From assembly GCA_045587445.1 (NCBI GenBank), contig JAZNCH010000053.1, forward strand, positions 1 to 64,000: a stretch of 64,000 nucleotides of DNA, written 5' to 3'. Of the stretch, positions 8,737 to 17,717 are shown one piece after another (the stretch's first letter is position 1; every line of letters begins with the position of its first letter). A program made the position numbers and the translations under genes. The notes beneath the pieces were generated by a model. It was not told where the DNA came from. It did no database searches and saw nothing but the letters and a program-made list of their open reading frames with translations. The DNA comes from RGIG1995 sp045587445. Lineage in GTDB: Bacteria; Bacillota; Clostridia; Oscillospirales; CAG-272.

Positions 8737-10182
8737 TTATGCTTTTTCAAGTGTGAAAACAAATTCACAATATTCGCCGTAAGCGCTCTTTGCCCAAATT
8801 TCCTGACCGTGAGCCTCTATAATGGTTTTTGAGATATAGAGTCCGAGTCCAACACCGGTTTTGTCAAGACCACGGCTCTTATCGCTCTTATAGAATCTGT
8901 CAAAGATAAAGGGTAAGTCTTCGGGGGGAATACCTTGACCTTGGTTATAGACGGAAATAAAGACCTGTTTTCCTTTTTTGTTTATAGAAATTTTATATTT
9001 ACCGTTTTCTTTTGAAAATTTTACACCGTTGTCGCAGATGTTGTAGAGTATCTGGTGAATGGAGTCTTTATCCGCTTTAACCCAAAGATTAAATTCATCA
9101 CACTCAAAATCGACGTCAAGGTGTTTTTCGTCAATTTTCTTTTCGAAAGACAATACTATTTGACGCGCCATTTCGCAGATGTCAAATTCTGTTATTGTAA
9201 GTTTTTTTTCTCCTGCTTCAAATCTTGAAATTTCAAGAAGAGAAGAGACAAGACGGGAAAGCCTTTTTACCTCGGTAGCTACAATATTTAAGTAATGATT
9301 ATATTTTTCGGGAGGAATAGCACCGTCAAGCATACCGTCGATAAAGCCTGATATAGAGGTCATAGGCGTTCTTAAGTCGTGAGAAACGTTAGCAACAAAC
9401 GCACTACGCGTTTTTTCGTGGTTTTCAAGAGCTTCAGCCATATTGTTAAAGGATTCGGCCAATTGAGAAATTTCGTCATAGCCCTTAACGGGAACTCGCA
9501 CCATAAAGTTTCCTTTAGCAAACTCTTTAGCCGCTTTGCTTATTTTTTTCAATGGAGCAGTTATTCGTTCGCTTATGAAATAAACTGTGAGAAGTGCTGC
9601 AAGCATAACCCAAAGCATTGCGGTGATAACCGTTCTTATCATTATTTCCGAGAGAGAAGTAAGCGACTTTTCGGTAGATACAGCAAATATAATTCCGCAG
9701 TGTGATGCAGCGTTATTTGACATAGGAATTGCGTGATATATTTGGTTTTTTTCAAAAAGTCCGCCCATATTTGAAATGTCGGTCAATGAACCCTCGGCAA
9801 GAACTTGGTCAACGATTTGTTTTGGGATTTGCGCATTTACGTATTCAGAGTCGGCAAGTCTGTCGGTTATAAGAACCTTTCCCTCAAGATTGGTGAGGAA
9901 AAGAACCAAGTCTTTTTCGTAAGTTGTAAAGAGTGTGAGGGTGCGTCTCAAATTAGCATAATTATAATAAATAAAATGCTGCAAATCGGAAGTGCCCGAT
10001 TGATAAAGCTCTTTTTCAAAAAAGTCTTTGACCGTAAATGCCGATTCGGTAGTGATTGCCTTTTTCTCGTCATTTGAGTAGGTGGTTATCATCGAACCGA
10101 CAATAAAAGCAAGTATGGCAAAACTGACTATGATGATGCTCATAAATGCTACTATGTACCTTGTAAAAATACTTTTAATCAT
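8737..10182 (-). CDS. Two-component sensor histidine kinase
   Basis: 481 residues. TM1 (about 10-32), an extracytoplasmic sensor of about 145 residues, TM2 (about 180-200), HAMP domain, then HisKA with the phosphorylated His in NVSHDLRTPMTSISG and a HATPase domain with N box NICDNGVKFS, G1 NQGQGIPPEDL, F box FDRFYK and G2 GVGLGLYISK. It lies 74 bases behind its response regulator gene, and a GC-rich hairpin occupies that gap. The signal is not evident; the architecture is like cell-envelope-sensing kinases. Confidence 0.94.
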   Translation of the reverse strand: MIKSIFTRYIVAFMSIIIVSFAILAFIVGSMITTYSNDEKKAITTESAFTVKDFFEKELYQSGTSDLQHFIYYNYANLRRTLTLFTTYEKDLVLFLTNLEGKVLITDRLADSEYVNAQIPKQIVDQVLAEGSLTDISNMGGLFEKNQIYHAIPMSNNAASHCGIIFAVSTEKSLTSLSEIMIRTVITAMLWVMLAALLTVYFISERITAPLKKISKAAKEFAKGNFMVRVPVKGYDEISQLAESFNNMAEALENHEKTRSAFVANVSHDLRTPMTSISGFIDGMLDGAIPPEKYNHYLNIVATEVKRLSRLVSSLLEISRFEAGEKKLTITEFDICEMARQIVLSFEKKIDEKHLDVDFECDEFNLWVKADKDSIHQILYNICDNGVKFSKENGKYKISINKKGKQVFISVYNQGQGIPPEDLPFIFDRFYKSDKSRGLDKTGVGLGLYISKTIIEAHGQEIWAKSAYGEYCEFVFTLEKA

Positions 10183-10199
10183 TAAAATTACCCCTTGTA

Positions 10200-10234
10200 A
10201 AATATCCGCCCCCGAAAGTGCGGGGCGGATAGCT
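10200..10234 (-). other. GC-rich hairpin between response regulator and kinase genes
   Basis: A stem ATCCGCCCC/GGGGCGGAT around a short loop stands out in AT-rich surroundings. On the minus strand it follows the regulator stop and precedes the kinase start, but no strong T-run follows. It may be a weak attenuator or a processing/stability element that lowers kinase output relative to the regulator. Confidence 0.55.
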
Positions 10235-10256
10235 TTAAGTAGTGTGTATAATATGA

Positions 10257-10946
10257 TTACTGAAGGATCTCAAACTTGTATCCGACACCCCATACAGTTT
10301 TAAGTATCCATTTATCTGAAACGCCTTCAAGCTTTTCGCGCAAACGTTTAACGTGAACGTCAACTGTTCTGGAGTCGCCGAGATAGTCAAAGCCCCAAAC
10401 TTTGTCAAGAAGCTGATCTCTTGTGAATACTCTGTTGTAGTTTTGAGCGAGGAAATAGAAGAGTTCAAGCTCCTTAGGAGGAATATCAACGGATTTTCCT
10501 TTAATTTTAAGTTCATATTTCTGAAGGCTGACTTCAATGTTATCGAACTTGATAACTTCGTCGTCTTCTTTGGTATCTTTTGCGGAATATCTTCTGAGTA
10601 CAGCTTTAACACGAGCAGAAAGCTCTTTCATATCGAAGGGTTTAACAACAAAGTCGTCAGCGCCGAGTTCGAGTCCGAGTACCTTGTCGAAAACGTCGCC
10701 TTTAGCCGTAATCATAATAACGGGCTTAGAAGAAATTTCGCGAATTTCGCGGCAAACCTGCCAACCGTCTTTTTTGGGGAGCATAATGTCGAGGAGTACA
10801 AGGTCGGGTTCATAGAGCTTAAAAGCGTTAAGACCTTCAGCTCCGTCGTTAGCTGTCTTTACTTCATATCCTTCATTTTCGTAATACACTCGAAGCATTT
10901 CGCAAATGTTGATATCGTCGTCAATTACAAGAATAGTCGTGCTCAT
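10257..10946 (-). CDS. OmpR/PhoB-type response regulator
   Basis: 229 residues. Receiver domain with the acidic pair IDDDINI, phospho-acceptor Asp in LVLLDIMLPKKDGW, conserved Thr/Lys in MITAKGD and GADDFVVKPFD; C-terminal winged helix with PPKELELFYFLAQNYNRVF and DSRTVDVHVKRLREKL. It is the first gene of a two-gene operon with the downstream sensor kinase, which should be its partner. The regulon is unknown. Confidence 0.95.
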   Translation of the reverse strand: MSTTILVIDDDINICEMLRVYYENEGYEVKTANDGAEGLNAFKLYEPDLVLLDIMLPKKDGWQVCREIREISSKPVIMITAKGDVFDKVLGLELGADDFVVKPFDMKELSARVKAVLRRYSAKDTKEDDEVIKFDNIEVSLQKYELKIKGKSVDIPPKELELFYFLAQNYNRVFTRDQLLDKVWGFDYLGDSRTVDVHVKRLREKLEGVSDKWILKTVWGVGYKFEILQ

Positions 10947-10999
10947 TTCATTACTCCTTTATATTGATTGTTAAGATTGTTATTTTTTTAACTAAATTC

Positions 11000-11028
11000 A
11001 TATTACCATAAATTGAACTAAATGTCAA
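11000..11028 (-). promoter_or_regulatory. Promoter of the two-component operon
   Basis: Minus strand TTGACA (11023-11028), 17-base spacer, TAATAT (11000-11005). Confidence 0.78.
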
Positions 11029-11109
11029 TAGACTTTCTGTTGTTTTTTATATAATATGTAAAAATGTGAATGTGTTAATTTGTTTTTTAACAAATTTTTT
11101 AACAAACAC

Positions 11110-11138
11110 TTGATATAAAAGGAAAAAAGATATATAAT
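11110..11138 (+). promoter_or_regulatory. Promoter of ychF
   Basis: TTGATA (11110-11115), 17-base spacer, TATAAT (11133-11138). Confidence 0.78.
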
Positions 11139-11172
11139 AGGTAGGTATTATATAATAAAACGGAGAAGAAAA

Positions 11173-12267
11173 ATGAAACTTGGTATAGTAGGACTTCCTA
11201 ACGTAGGAAAAAGTACACTTTTTAATGCTATTACGAATGCCGGAGCAGATTCTGCAAACTATCCATTTTGCACTATAGAACCTAACGTAGGCGTTGTTGC
11301 CGTACCTGACAGCAGACTTGACGTTCTTGCAGAGATGTATAACCCGGAGAAGTATACGCCTGCAGTTGTTGAATTTGTTGATATTGCAGGTCTTGTAAAG
11401 GGGGCGTCGAAGGGCGAAGGTCTTGGAAATAAGTTCTTGTCGCACATAAGAGAGGTTGACGCTATATGTCACGTTGTAAGAATATTTGAAGATACGAACA
11501 TTATTCACGTAGAGGGTAACGTTGACCCGCTTCGTGATATAGAGACTATAGAATACGAGCTTATCCTATCCGATATGGAAGCTGTTGAAAGACGACTCGA
11601 CAGAGCGAAGAAGATGCTCAAGGGCGACAAAAAATATGAAAAAGAGATAACCTTCCTTGAAAGAATACTTGCGGCATTCAGCGAAGGTCAGCCTGCGAGA
11701 AAGCTTGAATACACCGAAGACGAGCTTGAAATACTTAAAGATATACCTCTTCTTACAAAGAAGCCTGTTATATACGTTGCAAACATAAGCGAGGACGATA
11801 TTACGTCCGACATTAACGAGAACGGGCATTTTGCAAAGGTAAAGGAGTATGCAGATGCCGAGGGGGCGGCAGTACTTCCCATTTGCACGAAGCTTGAAGC
11901 AGAGATAGCGGAGCTTGAGGGAGAAGAAAAGGAAGAATTCCTCAAAGAAATGGGACTCGAAGAAAGCGGACTTGACAAGCTTATCAAAGCGGGGTACTCA
12001 TTGCTCGGTCTTATAAGCTTTTTGACGGCAGGACCGAAAGAGGTAAGAGCGTGGACAATAACAAAGGGTTCAAAGGCACCGCAGGCGGCAGGAAAGATAC
12101 ACACCGACTTTGAAAGAGGCTTTATCAGAGCAGAAGTAATAGGTTACGACGAACTTATAGAATGCGGAAGTATGACGGTTGCCAAAGAAAAGGGCTTAGT
12201 ACGAAGCGAGGGTAAAGAATACGTAATGAAGGACGGAGACGTTGTACTTTTCAGATTTAACGTTTAA
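11173..12267 (+). CDS. ychF: YchF/OLA1-type ribosome-associated ATPase
   Basis: 364 residues, the standard length. An Obg-family P-loop NTPase that prefers ATP and binds ribosomes. G1 is GLPNVGKSTLFNAIT, G3 is FVDIAGLVKGASKGEGLG, followed by the coiled-coil insertion (about 125-200) and a C-terminal TGS domain (about 280-364, ending in VMKDGDVVLFRFNV). In place of NKxD the G4 region reads YVANISEDD, the usual OLA1 change that relaxes guanine specificity. Ribosome binding site GGAGAAG. Monocistronic, with a terminator just behind it. Confidence 0.96.
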   Translation: MKLGIVGLPNVGKSTLFNAITNAGADSANYPFCTIEPNVGVVAVPDSRLDVLAEMYNPEKYTPAVVEFVDIAGLVKGASKGEGLGNKFLSHIREVDAICHVVRIFEDTNIIHVEGNVDPLRDIETIEYELILSDMEAVERRLDRAKKMLKGDKKYEKEITFLERILAAFSEGQPARKLEYTEDELEILKDIPLLTKKPVIYVANISEDDITSDINENGHFAKVKEYADAEGAAVLPICTKLEAEIAELEGEEKEEFLKEMGLEESGLDKLIKAGYSLLGLISFLTAGPKEVRAWTITKGSKAPQAAGKIHTDFERGFIRAEVIGYDELIECGSMTVAKEKGLVRSEGKEYVMKDGDVVLFRFNV

Positions 12268-12268
12268 T

Positions 12269-12297
12269 AAAAAGCCCCACTAAATAGGGGCTTTTTT
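12269..12297 (+). terminator. Terminator after ychF
   Basis: Stem AAAGCCCC/GGGGCTTT with loop ACTAAATA and a T-run. Confidence 0.85.
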
Positions 12298-12323
12298 GAG
12301 GAAAAGAGTAACGAAGTAAAAAA

Positions 12324-13241
12324 ATGAGATACATAGTTCTTGATATGGAGTGGAATCAGCCGAGACATTTTTCGGTTGCCATAAAAGAGCCCATACATTT
12401 AAAAGGTGAGATAATACAGATTGGCGCAGTAAAGCTTGATGAAAATTTCAGGACTTTAGATACGTTTAACGTGTTGATTCGTCCTAAATATTATACGAAG
12501 ATGCACTCAAAGGTTGCCGAGCTTACCATGATAAGCAATCAGGATTTAAAAAACGGCATAGCTTTTGAAAAAGCGTTTGAGAAGTTTCAAAAATGGTGCG
12601 GAGATGATTTTTGTATATTGACGTGGGGGTGGGACGATATTCCCATGCTTGAAGATAATCTTGTTATATATAACGTTGATAAATCTTGGATTCCGGACAC
12701 ATACAATATTCAACCGGTATTTGACGCGCAGATAACTAAAATGGGAAAGCAGTGTGCTTTATCGACTGCTATGGAACTTGTGGGGGAACCGCCTTTTGAA
12801 GCGCACGATGCATTAAATGATGCCTTAAGCACGGCGGCTGTGTGCAGACATTTGGATATGAGACATGGGCTTGAAAATTATACGCAGTGCAAGAGAAATC
12901 TTGTGCCGGATTCCTTTAATTCCCCGAATAAATATAAATATTGTAGGGACGCGAAAAAAGATAAGGCAATAACAGTTTTTACGTGTAATAATTGCAACGC
13001 TTCTTTGGAGTTAACAGAATGGCTTGCGCAGAAGCCCGACAGATACATTTCTGCAAAAAAATGTGAATGCGGTCAGGAGTATTTTGTAAAGGTGCGTTTC
13101 AGAAGAAATGAAGACAGAACGTACCGAGCCAACAGAACCGTTTACGTTATGGACAAAGAGCGTAAGGAATTTTACGAAAAAAAGGTTGCCGAAAAAGAAG
13201 AGAGCAGAAAGAAAAGACTTTCCGCCGTTGGAAACGTATAA
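12324..13241 (+). CDS. DEDDh 3'-5' exonuclease with C-terminal zinc ribbon
   Basis: 305 residues. The exonuclease core (about 1-190) has Exo I in YIVLDMEWNQP (Asp and Glu), a middle Asp in TWGWDDIPMLED and Exo III in FEAHDALNDALSTAAVCRH with the DEDDh-type His-x4-Asp. The C-terminal ~90 residues have TCNNCNAS and KKCECGQEY, four cysteines that could form a zinc ribbon, then a basic tail. The core resembles RNase T/DnaQ-like nucleases; the ribbon suggests nucleic acid binding. Substrate (RNA or DNA) cannot be decided from sequence. Confidence 0.85.
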   Translation: MRYIVLDMEWNQPRHFSVAIKEPIHLKGEIIQIGAVKLDENFRTLDTFNVLIRPKYYTKMHSKVAELTMISNQDLKNGIAFEKAFEKFQKWCGDDFCILTWGWDDIPMLEDNLVIYNVDKSWIPDTYNIQPVFDAQITKMGKQCALSTAMELVGEPPFEAHDALNDALSTAAVCRHLDMRHGLENYTQCKRNLVPDSFNSPNKYKYCRDAKKDKAITVFTCNNCNASLELTEWLAQKPDRYISAKKCECGQEYFVKVRFRRNEDRTYRANRTVYVMDKERKEFYEKKVAEKEESRKKRLSAVGNV

Positions 13242-13246
13242 TATAA

Positions 13247-13285
13247 AACAGATGTGTATGGGAGAATCCCACGCACATCTGTTTT
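13247..13285. terminator. Bidirectional terminator between convergent genes
   Basis: Stem ACAGATGTGTATGGGA/TCCCACGCACATCTGT with small mismatches; T-run on the plus side and A-run on the other. Confidence 0.8.
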
Positions 13286-13292
13286 GTTTATG

Positions 13293-14102
13293 TTATTGAC
13301 AACGCTTACTGCAGCTTAATGAGGGTGGATTGAACTCATTAACGGGAAACGCCATTTTTGCAAAAGCTTGACAGGGATCGTCGGGTTGAGTCATAACACA
13401 TTCTTTGTCGGGAACGCTGAACTCTGTTGCGGAAACGATATACTGTCCGGGACGCTCGATTCTTATAACCGAGAAGAAGCCGAGTGAAACGTAAAGGTTT
13501 TTATTGCCGTCTGTATCTTCAAAACTTCCGCCGAATAATTCTGTCAAAGGTTCGGGTATTTCGTCGGGAGTACAACAACAGCAACAGCAGCATTTTTCAG
13601 GCTCTGCGATTTTAGCATTTAAAACAACAGGGTCAATAACCTCTACTGAAACTGTGGGCAGGTTAGTGCTCATAGTGGTGTTGCAACCGCAGGAAATGGT
13701 GTTTGCAAGGCCCATTTCGCTTTTGAATATACTTACGTTGCCTTCGCTGCCGTAAAGTATAACGTTCTTTTCACAAACGGCAAGACCTTCAAATTCACGG
13801 CTTCTGCCCATGCCGATACAAGCTTCGCATACCACTTTTACATAGTATTTGATATATATTTGATAGAAGCCTCTGTTGAACTGAACGGGCTCGACGTTGA
13901 TATTTGCTGCAAGAATTTTTGTGCATTTAGCTCTGACGCTCGTGGCGTTTTCAATAATTTCTCTGCCGTAGGCGTTGAGAAAGACTTTTACGTCTTCAAA
14001 GCAGTCTTTGTCTCTGCAGGAGTCAAGGATACGGTTTGTATCAATGCATACGTTTTCCTTGTTACCGAAAGAACCAAGACAGCTTGATTTGTTATCAGCC
14101 AT
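13293..14102 (-). CDS. Conserved clostridial protein with a seven-cysteine run
   Basis: 269 residues, no signal peptide and no membrane segment. It begins MADNKSSCLGSFGNKENVCI, then CRDKDCFEDVKVFLN, and has about 25 cysteines in all, including a run of seven consecutive Cys near residue 172 and CGC near 138. I recall similar proteins of unknown function opening with the DSCRDKDCFED motif in spore-forming Clostridia; this is memory, not a search. A cysteine content this high suggests metal binding, a disulfide-cross-linked coat layer or redox buffering. Monocistronic, convergent with the exonuclease gene. Confidence 0.8.
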   Translation of the reverse strand: MADNKSSCLGSFGNKENVCIDTNRILDSCRDKDCFEDVKVFLNAYGREIIENATSVRAKCTKILAANINVEPVQFNRGFYQIYIKYYVKVVCEACIGMGRSREFEGLAVCEKNVILYGSEGNVSIFKSEMGLANTISCGCNTTMSTNLPTVSVEVIDPVVLNAKIAEPEKCCCCCCCTPDEIPEPLTELFGGSFEDTDGNKNLYVSLGFFSVIRIERPGQYIVSATEFSVPDKECVMTQPDDPCQAFAKMAFPVNEFNPPSLSCSKRCQ

Positions 14103-14348
14103 AATAATAATTCCTCCATATATGTTAAAAAATAATAAATCAAAAGTCAGGTAAGAATACCTTGGTATTATAATATGCTTAAGAAAATAAAGAGTTCTTT
14201 TTTGAGTAAATAATTTAAAAAAATATTTGAAAGTTTTTATTCCAATTTTGAAAGGAATATGTTATAATATATAGGTACTATAATGTATTATATGACAGAA
14301 AAAATATAGACGTACAAAACTTTTTCACAGGGACTCAAGGGGGACAAG

Positions 14349-16751
14349 ATGGAGAAAAAACTGACGGCTTTGGAAGAAAGATTTATTAAGGCGAAGAGGG
14401 AACTTTTTGATATTCTTTACGGACATTTGAATGATATGCAAACAAAGGCTGTATTTACGGTAAATAACCCGCTTTTGATTTTGGCGGGAGCCGGAAGCGG
14501 AAAGACTACCGTTCTCGTAAATAGAATTGCATATATCATCAAATTTGGCAATTCGTATTATTCGGAAATTACGCCGCTTGATTTGGAGATTGCCGACGTT
14601 GAGCGTTTGGAAAATGCGAAGAATGCAGATAAAGAAGAGATAGAAGGACTTTTACGTGAATATGCCGTTGAGCCGTGTGCGCCTTGGGGAGTTCTTGCGA
14701 TTACTTTTACCAATAAGGCGGCAAAGGAGATAGCCGAGAGATTAGAGCGAGACTTGAAAGAAGAAGTTAACGATATATGGACGGGAACCTTCCACACTGT
14801 TTGTCTCAGAATGCTTAGAAAATTTGGTGACAGAATAGGGCTTGGCAAGAGCAATCTTACGATATATGATGCCGATGATACGAAGAAGCTTCTTTCTTCA
14901 TGTATGAAGGAATTAAATATTGACGAAAAGTACTTGAATCCGAAGCTTGTAAGAAATGAGATAAGCAGAGCTAAGGACAAGCTTATTACTCCCGAACTCT
15001 ATGCAAAAGACTCGGTAGATGAGAACGGAACGGCAAACTTTAGGCTTGTGAAGATAGCAAATATCTACAGATTATATCAGCAGAAGTTGACAGATGCGAA
15101 CGCAGTTGATTTTGACGATATAATTATGAAGACCGTTGAGCTTTTGGAGACGGACGAAGAGGTGAGAAAGTACTATCAAAGAAAATTCAAATACGTTTGC
15201 ATAGATGAGTATCAGGATACCAACCACGCCCAGTTTGTATTGGCTTCATTGCTTGCGGGCGGATACAATAATATTATGGCAGTCGGCGACGACGACCAGA
15301 GTATTTATAAATTCAGAGGCGCGACGATAGAGAATATATTGAATTTTGACAAGACGTTTGAAAACGTATCTGTTATAAAACTTGAACAAAACTATAGGTC
15401 GACGAAATATATACTTGATGCGGCGAATTCTGTTATAAGAAATAATATAGGCAGAAAAGGCAAGGAATTATGGACCGAAAAGCAGGGCGGAGAGCAGATA
15501 ACCCTACGTCGTTGCGACAATCAGGTTGACGAAGCAAAATACATAATCAATAAGATAGTTGAATTGGTTATAAAAGAAAAGAGAAAGTATTCCGATTTTG
15601 CTATACTCTGCAGAATGAACGTTCAGTCGAGTACTATAGAAAACGTATTCGTAAAAAGCGGAATACCTTTCCGTATGCTTTGCGGGCAGAGATTTTACGA
15701 GCGTAAAGAGGTAAAAGATATTCTTTCGTATCTTTGTCTTATAAATAATCCCGACGATAATTTGAGACTCAGAAGAATAGTAAACGAACCTAAACGTAAG
15801 CTTGGCGATACGACAATGAACGCCGTTGAAAAGATAGCGGCAGCAGAAGGCTGCAGTATGTTCACGGTTATGAAAAACTGTATGAAATACAAGGCTTTGT
15901 CGCAGGCAAGTACAAAGCTTACCGATTTTGTTTTGCTTATAGAGCATTTAAGAGAATTGGCGGAAAGAGTGCCCTTGAACGAATTGGTTGAAAAGACGAT
16001 AAGACTTTCGGGCTATGAAAATATGCTTATATCTGCGGGCGAAGAAGAGAAGGACAGGCTTGAAAACGTACTTCAGATGATTTCAAACGCAGAAGAATAT
16101 ATGGGAAATAACCCCGAGGGGACACTTGCATCGTATCTTGAAGAAGTATCGTTGGTGGCAGATATAGACAACTACGACAAGGACGCAGAAGCCGTAACGA
16201 TTATGACGGTACATAGTGCGAAGGGACTTGAATTTCCCGTAGTATTTATTCCGGGACTTGAAGAGGGAATATTTCCCGGTGGACAGAACGTACTTGATGA
16301 AGAGGTTGAGGAAGAGAGAAGACTTTGTTACGTTGCAATAACGAGAGCGAGAGAATCGCTTATATGTACACACGTAAGAGAGAGAATGGTGTTCGGCCAA
16401 ACTCAATATAACAGGATGTCGCGTTTTGTTGATGAAATCCCTAACGAATATATAAATAGAGAGCTTTCCGACGCGGAAAAGGCTGTAAACGAACAAAGGA
16501 ACAGTTTTAAACCGAGAAGATCTATCGAGATTTCAAGGGAGCTTACGAACAAGCCTAAGGAAATTCGCAAAGCGGCTGCACAGACCGCAAGCAGTTTTTC
16601 GACAGGTGATAGGGTAAGACATATTACTTTTGGCGAAGGAACTGTGCTTTCTGCGAAGCCGATGGGGGCAGATATATTATATGAAATAGCGTTTGACAAT
16701 GCCGGTACGAAGAAGCTTATGGCAACTTACGCAAAACTGAAAAAGATTTAA
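14349..16751 (+). CDS. pcrA: UvrD/PcrA-type superfamily 1 DNA helicase
   Basis: 800 residues. Motifs in order: Q motif and Walker A LILAGAGSGKTTVLVNRI, motif Ia AITFTNKAAKEIAERL, WTGTFHTVCLRML, Walker B YVCIDEYQDTN, motif III AVGDDDQSIYKFRGA, motif IV LEQNYRSTKYIL, motif V TVHSAKGLEFPVVFIPG and motif VI EERRLCYVAITRARESL. A C-terminal Tudor-like RNA polymerase-binding region follows (FSTGDRVRHITFGEGTVLSA, about 745-800), as in PcrA. It is an ATP-driven 3'-5' helicase of repair and replication. An insertion around residues 80-115 before motif Ia is longer than in B. subtilis PcrA. Ribosome binding site is the GGGGGAC just before the ATG. Confidence 0.94.
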   Translation: MEKKLTALEERFIKAKRELFDILYGHLNDMQTKAVFTVNNPLLILAGAGSGKTTVLVNRIAYIIKFGNSYYSEITPLDLEIADVERLENAKNADKEEIEGLLREYAVEPCAPWGVLAITFTNKAAKEIAERLERDLKEEVNDIWTGTFHTVCLRMLRKFGDRIGLGKSNLTIYDADDTKKLLSSCMKELNIDEKYLNPKLVRNEISRAKDKLITPELYAKDSVDENGTANFRLVKIANIYRLYQQKLTDANAVDFDDIIMKTVELLETDEEVRKYYQRKFKYVCIDEYQDTNHAQFVLASLLAGGYNNIMAVGDDDQSIYKFRGATIENILNFDKTFENVSVIKLEQNYRSTKYILDAANSVIRNNIGRKGKELWTEKQGGEQITLRRCDNQVDEAKYIINKIVELVIKEKRKYSDFAILCRMNVQSSTIENVFVKSGIPFRMLCGQRFYERKEVKDILSYLCLINNPDDNLRLRRIVNEPKRKLGDTTMNAVEKIAAAEGCSMFTVMKNCMKYKALSQASTKLTDFVLLIEHLRELAERVPLNELVEKTIRLSGYENMLISAGEEEKDRLENVLQMISNAEEYMGNNPEGTLASYLEEVSLVADIDNYDKDAEAVTIMTVHSAKGLEFPVVFIPGLEEGIFPGGQNVLDEEVEEERRLCYVAITRARESLICTHVRERMVFGQTQYNRMSRFVDEIPNEYINRELSDAEKAVNEQRNSFKPRRSIEISRELTNKPKEIRKAAAQTASSFSTGDRVRHITFGEGTVLSAKPMGADILYEIAFDNAGTKKLMATYAKLKKI

Positions 16752-16756
16752 CATAT

Positions 16757-16806
16757 AAAAGGCTCTCCCTTCGGGAGAGCTGTCGCGAAGCGACTGAGAG
16801 GGCTAT
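16757..16806 (+). repeat. REP-like palindromic element, also possible pcrA terminator
   Basis: GGCTCTCCC-TTCG-GGGAGAGC is followed at once by a second small palindrome (GTCGCGAAGCGAC) and a GAGAGGGC that can pair back to the start. This double-hairpin unit has the form of repetitive extragenic palindromes. Just downstream (16816-16858) is a degenerate array of the unit GAATAGTGAA, similar to sequence at 50681-50704. Confidence 0.55.
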
Positions 16807-16856
16807 TTATGTAAAAATGAATAATGGATAGTGAATATTGAATAGTGAAGAGTTGA

Positions 16857-16895
16857 GGTAGGGATTTGCCGAACAATCGGCAAATCCCTTTTTGT
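16857..16895 (+). terminator. Intrinsic terminator upstream of the cobalamin riboswitch
   Basis: Perfect stem AGGGATTTGCCG/CGGCAAATCCCT, loop AACAAT-like, then TTTTTG. Confidence 0.85.
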
Positions 16896-16906
16896 GCTTT
16901 TTTGTA

Positions 16907-16935
16907 TTGACAAAAGTTTTCTATAGGTGTATTAT
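16907..16935 (+). promoter_or_regulatory. Promoter of the riboswitch-controlled B12 operon
   Basis: TTGACA (16907-16912), 17-base spacer, TATTAT (16930-16935), directly in front of the riboswitch. Confidence 0.8.
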
Positions 16936-16943
16936 AACTGTGT

Positions 16944-17160
16944 GCTTATTCGGGGAAGTAGGTGAAAGTCCTACACGAGCCCGTCGCCGTATTATGCAAA
17001 AAGAAATATTTTTCTTATCCGAAGCCGCTTTTCGGAGAAAGTGTCATTGGGCTATATGCTTGAGAAGACAGAAAAATATGCATAGAAGTCGGTATATCCG
17101 AAATAGGCATAAATCATTTCAGAAAAAACTCCGCGAGGGCCGGAGAAAATGAAATGTAAA
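16944..17160 (+). promoter_or_regulatory. Cobalamin riboswitch
   Basis: The leader has the hallmarks of the B12 aptamer in order: GGGGAAGTAGGTGAAAGTCC (the conserved GGTGAAA-TCC B12-box core), CACGAGCCCGTCGCCGTA, a variable arm around 17003-17040, then TGTCATTGGGC, TTGAGAAGAC and AGTCGGTATATCC. A further stem at 17116-17157 (CATTTC...GAAATG enclosing CTCCG...CGGAG) may be the expression platform in front of the ribosome binding site AAAAGGAG at about 17178. The genes it controls encode a transcobalamin-like lipoprotein and an ECF S component, consistent with repression by cobalamin. Aptamer boundaries are approximate. Confidence 0.85.
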
Positions 17161-17192
17161 AGACAAATTAATATTTAAAAGGAGAAAACACA

Positions 17193-17717
17193 ATGACAAC
17201 AAAACAGGTAAAAAAAGTGTTGTCTGTAATCCTTTGTGCAGTGCTTATAGCGGCTACGGCACTTATGACAATCGGTTGCAGCAATGAAGTGGGCGGAAAC
17301 GAAGAAACGAAAGCTGAAAACAAAGAAAACCCAATGATTGAAAGCAACGAGGGCGGGGAATCACCCGATGGGGAAAACGAACCTTCGGAATCAAACGAAG
17401 AAGTGGGAGCGAAAGTTCTCGGCGAAGGCAAAAACAAGTTTGATTTCAACGTTGTTAATATCGAGGGTAAAGTAACACAGTTTGTTATTCAAACCGACAA
17501 GGAAATTGTGGGCGAAGCATTGCTTGAGCTTGGACTTATCAAGGGAGAAGCAGGGCCTTACGGCTTGTACGTAAAAGAGGTTAACGGAATAGTAGCCGAT
17601 TATGACAAGGACAAGACGTATTGGGGATTTTACGTTGACGGAGAGTACGCTATGTCCGGTGTTGATATGACTAAAATTGAGAGTGGAAAGACGTATTCCT
17701 TTAAGGTTTCCAAATAA
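17193..17717 (+). CDS. DUF4430 (transcobalamin C-terminal-like) lipoprotein
   Basis: 174 residues. Signal peptide with lipobox TIGC (acyl-Cys about residue 29), an acidic Glu/Asn/Ser-rich linker to about residue 75, then a DUF4430-type domain: VGEALLELGLIKGEAGPYGL, VADYDKDKTYWGFYVDGEYA and GVDMTKIESGKTYSFKV. This domain is related to the cobalamin-binding C-terminal domain of transcobalamin and intrinsic factor. First gene behind a cobalamin riboswitch and overlapped by one base by the ECF S gene, so the inferred role is capture of B12 or a precursor at the cell surface. Confidence 0.85.
   Translation: MTTKQVKKVLSVILCAVLIAATALMTIGCSNEVGGNEETKAENKENPMIESNEGGESPDGENEPSESNEEVGAKVLGEGKNKFDFNVVNIEGKVTQFVIQTDKEIVGEALLELGLIKGEAGPYGLYVKEVNGIVADYDKDKTYWGFYVDGEYAMSGVDMTKIESGKTYSFKVSK

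Noticed and set aside
16892..17152. Open frame across the cobalamin riboswitch
   Set aside because: It lies over the promoter and aptamer, and the peptide is basic and unlike any protein; the RNA signals explain the region.
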